Below, in pieces: positions 8,961 through 18,291 of a stretch of DNA of 64,000 nt. Under the pieces are notes generated by a model that did not search any database, was not told the DNA's origin, and was given only the letters and a program-made list of their open reading frames with translations. The DNA lies in assembly GCF_900142825.1 (NCBI RefSeq), contig NZ_FRCH01000002.1, positions 496,001-560,000 on the forward strand, given 5' to 3'. Made by a program: the position numbers and the translations under genes. Position 1 is the first letter of the stretch, and every line of letters starts with the position of its first letter. Origin of the DNA: Rhodanobacter sp. OK091. GTDB lineage: Bacteria; Pseudomonadota; Gammaproteobacteria; Xanthomonadales; Rhodanobacteraceae.

Positions 8961-9136
8961 GAGGAGTGAGTGAAGAGGAGTGAGAAAAGAGAGAGGGCGG
9001 TACGAGGCAGCTGGAGTGATCGAGGCGCTGTGTGGGCGATAAGGTGCGAAAAGAGACAGGCGAAGCGGGGTTTTGCTTTCTCTCTTTTCTCACTCCTCTT
9101 CACTCACTCCTCAAAAGCAACACTCACTCCTCAAAA
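8961..9136. repeat. Perfect 34-bp inverted repeat with an additional 16-bp direct repeat
   Basis: Bases 8961-8994 (GAGGAGTGAGTGAAGAGGAG...) are the exact reverse complement of 9079-9112, with 84 bp between. A 16-bp unit, CACTCACTCCTCAAAA, occurs at 9101-9116 and again at 9121-9136. The arms are nearly pure purine on one strand and pyrimidine on the other, unlike the surrounding sequence. It lies between the lpdA terminator and the LOG start, so a minus-strand transcript of the LOG leader would carry a very long hairpin. Confidence 0.9.
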
Positions 9137-9173
9137 ACGACGGCCCGCCCATGTCGCCACGAGCGGGCCGTCG
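9131..9173 (-). terminator. Rho-independent terminator of the suc-lpd operon
   Basis: On the minus strand an 11-bp stem, CGACGGCCCGC (9163-9173 read in reverse) with its complement at 9138-9148, is followed by TTTTT. It lies about 70 bp after the lpdA stop. Confidence 0.85.
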
Positions 9174-9242
9174 TCGAGCGGAGGCGCTGGATCCCGGATC
9201 GACGCCCATCCATGGGCTGACCGGGATGAGCGGATCCTGCGC

Positions 9243-10667
<1,425 letters not shown>

Positions 10668-10684
10668 GGCATTTCTCGCTTTGT

Positions 10685-10796
10685 CCCTTTCCCATCGGGA
10701 GAGGGTGGCCAAAGGCCGGGTGAGGGTATGGGCGGAGCGAGGCGTTGTAGTGTTACAGAACCCTCACCCCAACCCCTCTCCCAGTGGGAGAGGGGC
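10685..10796. repeat. REP pair (REPIN-like) between sucB and lpdA
   Basis: Two related palindromic units face each other: a CCCTTTCCCATCGGGAGAGG-type unit at 10685-10727 with a GGCCGGGTGAGGGT tail, and ACCCTCACCCCAACCCC followed by TCTCCCAGTGGGAGAGG at 10760-10796. Each can form its own hairpin, and the pair can form a longer one. This CTCTCCC-n-GGGAGAG plus GGGTGAGGG pattern is a familiar extragenic repeat of high-GC proteobacteria. In an operon spacer it could stabilise upstream sucAB mRNA or weaken lpdA expression; that role is inferred. Confidence 0.82.
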
Positions 10797-10805
10797 TTCA
10801 GGCGT

Positions 10806-12020
10806 TTAGAGGCCCAACAGCATGCGCTGCGGATTCTCCAGCTGGTTCTTGATGTCGACCAGGAACAGCACCGCGTCCTTGCCGTCGATGATGCGATGGT
10901 CATACGACAGCGCGATGTACATCATCGGCGCGGCGATGATCTGGCCGTTCTCGACGATCGCGCGCTCCTTGATCGTGTGCATGCCGAGGATCGCGCTCTG
11001 CGGCGGATTGACGATCGGGGTGGACAGCAACGATCCGAAGGTGCCGCCATTGGTGATGGTGAACGTGCCGCCTTGCAGGTCGTCCAGCGACAGCTTGTTG
11101 TCGCGTGCTTTCTTGGCGTAGTCGGCAATGCCTTTCTCGATGTCGGCGAAGCCCATGTCCTGCACGTCGCGCAGCACGGGAGTGACCAGACCCTTGTCGG
11201 TAGACACCGCGATCGAGATGTCCTGGTAGCCGTGATAGATCACGTCGTTGCCGTCGACCGACGCGTTGACGAACGGATAGCGCTTCAGCGCTTCGGCGGC
11301 TGCCTTGACGAAGAAGCTCATGAAGCCGAGCTTGATGCCGTGTTCCTTCTGGAACGCCTCGCCCAGCGTCTTGCGCATCTTCGTCACTTCGCTCAGGTTC
11401 ACTTCGTTGAACGAGGTGAGCATGGCGATCGAGTTCTTCGACTGCATCAGGCGCTCGGCGATGCGCAAGCGCATGCGTGTCATCGGCACGCGCTCTTCCG
11501 GACGCGAGCCTGGGGTCGGCTTCGCGGCCGGTGACGGTGCTGCAGCCGGGGCCGGCGCGGCGCTGCCACCCTTGCCGTAGTTGACCAGATCTTCCTTGGT
11601 CACGCGGCCATCGCGGCCAGTGCCGGCGACCTTGGACGGGTCGATGTTTTCTTCGGTGGCCACGCGCAAGCCGGCCGGGGACAGGTCGTCGGCGCCCTTG
11701 GCTGACGCTTTCGGCGCCGCGGCCGGTGCGGCAGCAGCCGCTTTCGGGGCTTCCGCCGTCGGCGTCGGCGCGGCGGCAGCGGCGCCTTCCTCGATGATCG
11801 CGATGATTTGCTGGCTGTTCACCGTGTCGCCGACCTGGTGCTTGATTTCCTTCAGCACGCCATCGACCGGCGAGGGGACTTCCAGCACCACCTTGTCGGT
11901 TTCGAGATCGACCAGGTTCTCGTCGCGCTTGACCGCGTCGCCCGCCTTCTTGTGCCAGCTGGCGATGGTGGCGTCGGAGACGGACTCGGGCAGAACGGGG
12001 ACTTTGACTTCGATGGACAT
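10806..12020 (-). CDS. sucB: 2-oxoglutarate dehydrogenase E2, dihydrolipoyl succinyltransferase
   Basis: A 404-residue E2 with an N-terminal lipoyl domain (lipoylated K43 in [13 protein letters not shown]) and an Ala/Pro-rich linker (about 85-115). A peripheral-subunit binding domain follows ([20 protein letters not shown]), then the catalytic acyltransferase core with its active-site His in [11 protein letters not shown]. It transfers succinyl groups to CoA in the TCA cycle. The gene starts 18 bp after sucA, in the order sucA-sucB-lpdA. Confidence 0.97.
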   Translation of the reverse strand: MSIEVKVPVLPESVSDATIASWHKKAGDAVKRDENLVDLETDKVVLEVPSPVDGVLKEIKHQVGDTVNSQQIIAIIEEGAAAAAPTPTAEAPKAAAAAPAAAPKASAKGADDLSPAGLRVATEENIDPSKVAGTGRDGRVTKEDLVNYGKGGSAAPAPAAAPSPAAKPTPGSRPEERVPMTRMRLRIAERLMQSKNSIAMLTSFNEVNLSEVTKMRKTLGEAFQKEHGIKLGFMSFFVKAAAEALKRYPFVNASVDGNDVIYHGYQDISIAVSTDKGLVTPVLRDVQDMGFADIEKGIADYAKKARDNKLSLDDLQGGTFTITNGGTFGSLLSTPIVNPPQSAILGMHTIKERAIVENGQIIAAPMMYIALSYDHRIIDGKDAVLFLVDIKNQLENPQRMLLGL

Positions 12021-12038
12021 ACGTTGATCCTTGGGCCT

Positions 12039-14885
12039 TTATTCCGCGGAGTGGTCAGTGCCGACTGGCGCAACCAGCGCCTGCTCGACGAGTGCAGCCT
12101 GTTCGGCGATATGGGTGTTGAGATGGCCTGCGGCCGGTGCCGGTGAGCGCGCGCGTCCGGCGTAGGAGAGGCTGTGCTTGCTGCCGATGCAAGCCTGCAA
12201 GTGGTGGCGGATCTGGAACCAGGCGCCCTGGTTCATCGGCTCTTCCTGGCACCAGATCACTTCCTTCGCGGAAGGATACTTGTCCAGCTCGGCGCTGACC
12301 TCGGTGCGTGGGAACGGATACAACTGCTCGACGCGTACGACGGCCACGTCGTTCAGCCCGCGCTTCTCGGCGTCTTCCAGCAAGTCGTAGTAGACCTTGC
12401 CCGAGCACAGCACGACGCGCTTGACCTTTTTCGGCGGCAGTTCGCGATGCTCGCCGATCACCAGCTGGAAGCTGCCATTGGCCAGCTCGTCCAGCGATGA
12501 CACCGCCAGCTTGTGGCGCAGCAGCGACTTCGGTGTCATCACGATCAGCGGCTTGCGCACCGGGCGCAGCATCTGTCGGCGTATCATGTGGAAATCCTGC
12601 GCCGGCGTGGTCGGCACACAGACCTGCATGTTGTCGAACGCGCACAGCTGCAGGAAGCGCTCAAGGCGCGCGGAGGAGTGCTCCGGACCCTGGCCTTCGT
12701 ACCCGTGCGGCAGCAGCAGCACGAGACCGCACAAGCGGTTCCACTTCGCTTCGCCGGAGCTGATGAACTGGTCGATGACCACCTGGGCGCCGTTCGCGAA
12801 ATCGCCGAACTGGCCTTCCCAGATATTGAGCGTGTCCGGATCGGTGGTGGAGTGGCCGTACTCGAAGGCCATCACCGCTTCTTCGCTGAGCAGCGAGTCG
12901 ATCACTTCCACGTCGGCGCCGCCACGGATCGTGGCCAGCGGCATGTAGGTATGACCGTCCTTCTGGTCGTGCAGCACGGCATGGCGATGGAAGAACGTAC
13001 CGCGGCCGGAATCCTGGCCGACCAGGCGCATGTCGTGGCCGGCATCGATCAAGGTGGCGTAGGCGAGGTTCTCGGCGAAGCCCCAGTCGGCCGGCAGTTC
13101 ACCCGTCGCCATCTTGCGGCGGTCGTCGTAGATCTTCGCCACGCGCGCCTGCAACGCGATGTCGGCGGGCAGGGTGAGGATCTTGCTGGAAAGCTCCTGC
13201 AGCTTCTGCTTCGGTACGCTGGTGTCGGTGGGCGTCGACAATTTGCCGCCGATGAACTTCGCCCAGTCGACATGACCGTCGCGGACCGGCGAGTTGTCGA
13301 GCTCGGTCATCGGTGCCCCGGCCTCAAGCCGGTCGCGGTAGGCCTCGAACTGCTTCTGCGCGTCGCCCTCGGCCAGCACGCCTTCCTTCACCAATTGCTG
13401 CTGGTACAGGTCGCGCGCGGTCGGGCGCTTGCGGATGACCTGGTACATCACCGGCTGGGTGGCGGACGGCTCGTCGGCCTCGTTGTGGCCGTGGCGGCGG
13501 TAGCAGACCAGGTCGATCACCACGTCGCGGCGGAACTGCTTGCGGAAATCGTAGGCGAGACGGGTCACCGCGATCACCGCTTCCGGGTCGTCGCCATTCA
13601 CGTGCAGTACCGGCGCATTGACCATCTTGGCGAGGTCAGTGCAATACATGGTGGAACGTGCGTCTTGCGGATTGGAGGTGGTGAAGCCGACCTGGTTGTT
13701 GATCACGATGTGCAGGCTGCCGCCGATCTTGAAGCCGCGGGCCTGCGACATGTTCAGCAGTTCCATGTTCACGCCCTGGCCGGCGAATGCGGCGTCGCCA
13801 TGGATCAGCACGGCCATCGACTGCGTGTGCAAGGTGTCGCGGCGGCGGGTCTGGCGTGCGTGCACCGAGCCGGTCACCACCGGATTGACGATCTCCAGAT
13901 GCGACGGGTTGAACGCCAATGCCACGTGCACGCCGCCCTTGGGCGTCTTGACGTCGGCGGAGAAGCCCATGTGGTACTTCACGTCACCGGAATGGGCCGG
14001 GTCGTCCGGATGCTCGAACTTGCCTTCGAACTCGTCGAACAAGGTCTTCGGCGGCTTGCCCAGGATGTTGACCAGCACGTTGAGGCGGCCGCGATGGGCC
14101 ATGCCGATCACCAGCTCTTTGATGCCGTTGTCGCCGGCGGCGCGCACGACGTCATCGATCATCGGGATCATGCTGTCGCCGCCTTCCAGCGAGAAGCGCT
14201 TCTGACCCACGTACTTCGTGTGCAGATAGCGCTCGAGACCTTCAGCGGCGGTGAGGCCATCCAGCACGCGCTGCTTGCCGGCCTTGTCCAGTGTGCTCTT
14301 GCCGGCGGCCTGTTCGAGGCGGCTGTAGATCCAGTTGCGCTGCTCGTGATTGCTGATGTGCATGAATTCCGTGCCGATCGTGCTGGCATAGGTCTTCTGC
14401 AGGCGGCTCAGAAAGTCGCGCAGTTTCAGGCGCTGACCGCCGCCGGCGTAGTTGCCGCAGTCGAATTCGGTATCCAGGTCGGCGTCGGAGAGGCCGTGGA
14501 AGGCAAGGCCCAGATCCGGCGCCGGCATTTTCTCGGTGAGGCCGAGCGGATCGAGGTCGGCGGCGAGATGGCCGCGCGAGCGATAAGCGGTCAGCAGGCG
14601 CAGCACGCCGGCCTGCTTGCGCGCGTGCTCGTCGCTGACCGGCGCGGCGGCGGCGCCATTGCCCGCATGACGCTGCTTCTGCGCGGCCTCGATACGCGCA
14701 ATGGCTGCGGTATGGGAGACGTCTCCCGACTCGCGGCCCTTGAAGGTTTCAAAATACTTGTTCCACTCGGCGGGTACCGACGAGGCGTCGGCCAGCCAGG
14801 CGTCATAAAGCGATTCAACGTAATCGGCGTTGCCGCCAGCGAGTTGGGAAGATTCGAAGAACTCGCGGATCAGGTTTGTACTCAC
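12039..14885 (-). CDS. sucA: 2-oxoglutarate dehydrogenase E1
   Basis: A 948-residue thiamine-diphosphate-dependent decarboxylase, first enzyme of the OGDH complex. The N-terminal E2-binding helix is present (STNLIREFFESSQLAGGN), then the HRGRLNVLVNILGK region, GDAAFAGQG and NNQVGFTTSNP of the ThDP site, and the C-terminal CQEEPMNQGAW segment. The start is a GTG at 14885; the upstream open frame to 15005 does not resemble the family and would cross the promoter. It is the first gene of the operon. Confidence 0.97.
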   Translation of the reverse strand: MSTNLIREFFESSQLAGGNADYVESLYDAWLADASSVPAEWNKYFETFKGRESGDVSHTAAIARIEAAQKQRHAGNGAAAAPVSDEHARKQAGVLRLLTAYRSRGHLAADLDPLGLTEKMPAPDLGLAFHGLSDADLDTEFDCGNYAGGGQRLKLRDFLSRLQKTYASTIGTEFMHISNHEQRNWIYSRLEQAAGKSTLDKAGKQRVLDGLTAAEGLERYLHTKYVGQKRFSLEGGDSMIPMIDDVVRAAGDNGIKELVIGMAHRGRLNVLVNILGKPPKTLFDEFEGKFEHPDDPAHSGDVKYHMGFSADVKTPKGGVHVALAFNPSHLEIVNPVVTGSVHARQTRRRDTLHTQSMAVLIHGDAAFAGQGVNMELLNMSQARGFKIGGSLHIVINNQVGFTTSNPQDARSTMYCTDLAKMVNAPVLHVNGDDPEAVIAVTRLAYDFRKQFRRDVVIDLVCYRRHGHNEADEPSATQPVMYQVIRKRPTARDLYQQQLVKEGVLAEGDAQKQFEAYRDRLEAGAPMTELDNSPVRDGHVDWAKFIGGKLSTPTDTSVPKQKLQELSSKILTLPADIALQARVAKIYDDRRKMATGELPADWGFAENLAYATLIDAGHDMRLVGQDSGRGTFFHRHAVLHDQKDGHTYMPLATIRGGADVEVIDSLLSEEAVMAFEYGHSTTDPDTLNIWEGQFGDFANGAQVVIDQFISSGEAKWNRLCGLVLLLPHGYEGQGPEHSSARLERFLQLCAFDNMQVCVPTTPAQDFHMIRRQMLRPVRKPLIVMTPKSLLRHKLAVSSLDELANGSFQLVIGEHRELPPKKVKRVVLCSGKVYYDLLEDAEKRGLNDVAVVRVEQLYPFPRTEVSAELDKYPSAKEVIWCQEEPMNQGAWFQIRHHLQACIGSKHSLSYAGRARSPAPAAGHLNTHIAEQAALVEQALVAPVGTDHSAE

Positions 14886-15200
14886 GTCACCACCGGCAGG
14901 GAAGGGATGCTTGCAGCCATCCGTGTGACCTTGAAGTCGCGGTTTTCCGTCGGTATTCAAGCCCGACAGACCCTTCAAGCGGATGACTGGAGAGAATCCG
15001 GACAATTATAGCCTTTGCTTGCTGCGACGCGACAACCCGTAAGGCGCCGGAAACGGGCTGCCGGCATGGATTCGTGACGATGGCCCGGCGATTTTTCGCC
15101 GCAGACGGCAGTTTCATGTGGTTGTCGAGGTTACTGGCGATCGGCGGGGAAAAACTCCGGGCCAGCTTGTGTTCAGCCGAATCCGACACCGATATGTCGG
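14886..15200. other. Gene-free spacer holding the sucA leader and promoter
   Basis: This 315-bp stretch contains the untranslated leader of sucA (14886-about 14998) and its promoter near 15005. I see no coding frame with family-like sequence in 15040-15200, no clear terminator for the upstream region and no riboswitch I recognise. Confidence 0.6.
15005..15035 (-). promoter_or_regulatory. Putative suc operon promoter
   Basis: On the minus strand a perfect TATAAT lies at 15005-15010. The best -35 is TTGTCG (15030-15035, four of six) with a long 19-bp spacer. Transcription would start near 14998, giving a leader of roughly 110 nt to the sucA GTG. The -10 is convincing; the weak -35 may indicate an activator requirement. 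Confidence 0.55.
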
Positions 15201-16151
15201 CTAGATACCCAGCGTCTGCAGGATGCTGGCGCGTTCGGCGCGTTCCCACACTTCATCGAAATGCTGCTGCAGCGGGGCGTGGCTCGCCCGATCGCGAAGA
15301 GCGGCGCGGCCTTGGGGGCGATCCGCCTCGGGCAGGAACAGATAACCGCCGGTGTCGTTGAACAGGTAGGCCGAGACGTAGGCCAGGTCGGCTTCTTCCA
15401 GCGGCATGCGGATCTGGATAGCGCTGGACAGGCGCTGCGCCAGCGCGACCAGGCGATGATCATTGCGCAAGGCCGCGGCGGGGTCGTGCAGCAGGATGCG
15501 GATCTGCGCGCCGCGGCCGGAGATCGCGATACGCCGCAACTCGGCCAGTTCTTCCGCGCTGGCGTAACTGTCGTTGCCGAGCAGCGGCATGTAGATGGAC
15601 AGCCGATGGCGTGTCTCGCCCAGCAGCTGCAGTCGCGCCGTGGCGGTTTCGCTACGCGAGCCGGCCGGCAGCGCACCGATGTCGCGCAGCGAGGGTTCTT
15701 CATCGGCAGCCGTAGTCAAGCTCAGGCGCATGGACCGATGCGCCAGCCCGGCATCCTCGAATTCCTCGCCATACGCGATGAAACCTTCGCGTTCGTAGAA
15801 ACCGATCGCATCGACCTGGGCATCCAGCGCAACGTCAGGCCAGCCTTGCGCGCGGGCACGCGCGATCAGTTCGCGCAGCAGCGCTACGCCGACACCTTGA
15901 CCACGCCACTCCTGCAGCACCGCCATGCGGCCGATCTTGTGCGCCGGAGTGAGCCGGCCGCAGCCGATCGGCCGGCCGGCATCGTCACGCGCCAACACGT
16001 GCCAGCAGTCGACATCGAGACCGTCCTGTTCGCGTTGCTCGGGCACGTCCTGTTCCTGGATGAACACGATGCCGCGCAGATCGAGCAGGGCTGCACGCTG
16101 GTCTTCGCGTGACCAATCGGCGATCTCGAGGTGGAAGTTCTGCAGCTTCAT
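15201..16151 (-). CDS. GNAT N-acetyltransferase fused to a C-terminal domain of unknown function
   Basis: A 316-residue two-part protein. Residues 1-150 are a GNAT acetyltransferase with the acetyl-CoA motif RMAVLQEWRGQGVGVALL and the GFYEREGF segment, closest in feel to the ElaA/YjcF group. Residues 165-316 are a separate domain (SIYMPLLGND..., FLPEADRPQG) that I do not assign a function. The gene overlaps the preceding roxA-like gene by 4 bp (ATGA), so the two are translationally coupled. Confidence 0.8.
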   Translation of the reverse strand: MKLQNFHLEIADWSREDQRAALLDLRGIVFIQEQDVPEQREQDGLDVDCWHVLARDDAGRPIGCGRLTPAHKIGRMAVLQEWRGQGVGVALLRELIARARAQGWPDVALDAQVDAIGFYEREGFIAYGEEFEDAGLAHRSMRLSLTTAADEEPSLRDIGALPAGSRSETATARLQLLGETRHRLSIYMPLLGNDSYASAEELAELRRIAISGRGAQIRILLHDPAAALRNDHRLVALAQRLSSAIQIRMPLEEADLAYVSAYLFNDTGGYLFLPEADRPQGRAALRDRASHAPLQQHFDEVWERAERASILQTLGI

Positions 16152-17341
16152 CGGCGGCGGGATTTTCTCGGCAGAAGGTGGCCATCATTGATCAGCGCCA
16201 GCAGCAACGCACGCTCGGCGGCGGATGGTTTGCCCGCGAGGCTGAGCACGCGCTGTTCGCATAGCTGCTGCGCCAGAGCAGGCGTGGCCGGATAAGCGTG
16301 ACCGCTGGCATACAGTGTGCAACTGGATTTGCCGCGGCTCCAGGCCAGTCGCGACCAGGGGTGGCGCAGCAGCTGCGCGCCGGCATCGAGTTGCTTGGCC
16401 AGTGCGGCATCGCTCAGCGGCTTTTCCGGCGGCGCCGGCAACTGGGCGTTGCGGTAGCGGGTAATGAAGCAGCCGAACCAGTCGCGCAGCATGTCGTCGT
16501 TCAGCGCGGCGGCAAACGGCAGCGTGGTCTTGAGGCGGTCGATCGCAGCGCGGTCGATCTCGCCGGCGGCCTTGGCCGGCTTCAGATCGGGGTCGGTATA
16601 GCGCAATTCTTCCGGCAGATGCTCCGCGATATGGTCGGCCAGGTCGCCGGTCAGCTCGGCCTGCGAGGGCGCGCGCATGCCGATCGAGAACGTCATGCAT
16701 GGGCCGCCGAAGGCGACGCCATCGTGCGGCACGCCAGGCGGGAGGTACAGCATGTCGCCGGGCTCCAGCAGCCACTCGTGGGTCGGCTCGAACTGGGCGA
16801 GCTGCTTCAGCTCGACGTCGTGACGAAACTCCTTGGGCGCCATCAAGTCATCGCTGATCGCCCAATGGCGCTGGCCCAGGCCTTGCAGCAGAAAGACGTC
16901 GTACTGATCGACATGCGCACCGACGCCGCCGCCCGGTTCGGCGTAGGAGACCATCACGTCATCCACGCGCCAGCTGGGCAGAAAGTCGAAGTGCTGCAGC
17001 AGTGCGGCGACATCCGCATCCCATTTGTCGACGTCCTGCACCAGCAAGGTCCAGTTGGTGCTGGGTGTTTTCGCGAAATCCGCTTCGTTCAGCGGGCCGG
17101 AATTGACGTGCCAGCGATCGCGTTTCTCGTCATGCACGATCAGCCGGGCCAGGGCGCCTTCCTCGCAGGCCAGGCCCGCCAGGTCGTCCGGCTGCAGTGG
17201 TGGCTGGAAATCGGGGAAGGCATGGCGGATCAGCAACGGTCGTTTCTGCCAGTAGTCGCGCAGGAACCGGGCGGGCGACATGCCCAGCGGTTGCTTCAAG
17301 GAGCCGTTGACTTCGATCGGAAAGGGGGTGGGTTTGGTCAT
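16148..17341 (-). CDS. roxA: JmjC/cupin-type ribosomal oxygenase, RoxA (YcfD)-like
   Basis: A 397-residue 2-oxoglutarate/Fe(II) oxygenase of the group that hydroxylates Arg in ribosomal protein L16. The iron ligands are visible as H143 and D145 (VGAHVDQYDVF) and a distal His, H206 (LPPGVPHDGVAFG). The N-terminal MSPARFLRDYWQKRPLLIR segment is typical of YcfD. The C-terminal winged-helix part is present, so the protein is full length. The L16 substrate is assigned by family only. Confidence 0.88.
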   Translation of the reverse strand: MTKPTPFPIEVNGSLKQPLGMSPARFLRDYWQKRPLLIRHAFPDFQPPLQPDDLAGLACEEGALARLIVHDEKRDRWHVNSGPLNEADFAKTPSTNWTLLVQDVDKWDADVAALLQHFDFLPSWRVDDVMVSYAEPGGGVGAHVDQYDVFLLQGLGQRHWAISDDLMAPKEFRHDVELKQLAQFEPTHEWLLEPGDMLYLPPGVPHDGVAFGGPCMTFSIGMRAPSQAELTGDLADHIAEHLPEELRYTDPDLKPAKAAGEIDRAAIDRLKTTLPFAAALNDDMLRDWFGCFITRYRNAQLPAPPEKPLSDAALAKQLDAGAQLLRHPWSRLAWSRGKSSCTLYASGHAYPATPALAQQLCEQRVLSLAGKPSAAERALLLALINDGHLLPRKSRRR

Positions 17342-17375
17342 CCGCGCATTGTAGCGGCGGCAGGCAGGGTCAATG

Positions 17376-18128
17376 TCAGTGCAGTGCCTTCATGACATTG
17401 TTGAGCCCTAGCCCGAGCACCGCGGTGGCGGCCAGCAGCGTCGCTGCCCGAGCCGGCATGTGCCGGGCAAACAAGGCGCCCAGTGGGGCGGCAGCCACGC
17501 CGCCAGCGATCAGGCCCAGTACTGCCGTGCCATGGGTGGCGCCGACATGCAGCAGGAAACTGACGCTGGCGGCGGCGCTGACCGCGCATTTGGCCAGGTG
17601 CACCGTCCCGATCACGGTGCGTGGCGTGGCGCCGCGAGCGACCAGGGTAGTCACGGTCACGGCGCTCCAGCCGCCGCCGGCCACCGCGTCGGCAAAGCCG
17701 GCGATCAACCCCAGGGGGCGAGTGGCGCGCGGCACGATGTCGTCGTGGCCGTTTTTGCGCCGGGTTCCGCGCAGCAGCAGGAACAGGCCCATGCCCAGCA
17801 GGTAAGGCGTCAGTGCCAGCCGCATCCACATGGCCGGGACATGGCTGACCACGTAGGCGCCGATCACCGCACCGACCACGCCCGGAACAACGAGCGCCCA
17901 GAACAGCCGCCGGCGCACATTGCCGGCAGCCAGGTGGCTGAGGCCGGAAGCGCCGCAGGTGAATGTCTCGGCGTAGTGCACGCTGGCGCTGGCCACCGCC
18001 GGCGGCAGGCCCAGCCCCAGCAGCATCGCGGCAGAGACGACGCCATAGGCCATGCCCAGCGCGCCGTCGACCAGCTGGGCGAGCGCGCCCACGGCGGCGA
18101 AGGTGAGGAATTCGGAGAGCGGCGGCAT
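17376..18128 (-). CDS. TauE/SafE-family anion permease
   Basis: A 250-residue membrane protein with about seven or eight hydrophobic helices. It carries two copies of the TauE/SafE repeat, seen as LAQLVDGALGMAYG near the N terminus and IAGFADAVAGGGWS in the second half. The family exports or imports sulfite, sulfonates and related anions. It lies divergent from cysJ, so a role in moving sulfate, sulfite or thiosulfate for the cys pathway is a reasonable inference. No ABC-type sulfate permease gene is present in the window. Confidence 0.85.
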   Translation of the reverse strand: MPPLSEFLTFAAVGALAQLVDGALGMAYGVVSAAMLLGLGLPPAVASASVHYAETFTCGASGLSHLAAGNVRRRLFWALVVPGVVGAVIGAYVVSHVPAMWMRLALTPYLLGMGLFLLLRGTRRKNGHDDIVPRATRPLGLIAGFADAVAGGGWSAVTVTTLVARGATPRTVIGTVHLAKCAVSAAASVSFLLHVGATHGTAVLGLIAGGVAAAPLGALFARHMPARAATLLAATAVLGLGLNNVMKALH

Positions 18129-18224
18129 GGGGCATCCGTGCGCGGTGCGGAATGGTGCCGAGTATCGGAATCAGGCTCTTTGCACGGAAATAAGGCCTCG
18201 GCATAAGCACATGCCGACACATCC

Positions 18225-18282
18225 TTTGTAATAGATGCGGTTAAAAAATAATTTGGACGTCGAGAAGTATAGACGTCCAAAT
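18225..18282 (+). promoter_or_regulatory. cysJ promoter and palindromic operator
   Basis: A plausible promoter is TTTGTA (18225-18230), a 16-bp spacer, then AATAAT (18247-18252). Directly over the expected start lies a perfect inverted repeat, ATTTGGACGTC (18251-18261) and GACGTCCAAAT (18272-18282), with a 10-bp spacer. Within it, AGAAGTATAGACGTC (18263-18277) matches, in reverse complement, 14 of 15 bases of a motif in the cysB-cysG spacer. The position suggests repression at cysJ; the binding protein is unknown. Confidence 0.6.
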
Positions 18283-18291
18283 GGAGTCATC

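Noticed and set aside
12513-15011. 832-codon plus-strand open frame opposite sucA
   Set aside because: Antisense to a firmly identified gene, composition typical of shadows, and no ribosome site.
18235-18291. Upstream ATG as the cysJ start
   Set aside because: It would translate the palindromic operator; the GTG at 18292 has a ribosome site and a normal N terminus.
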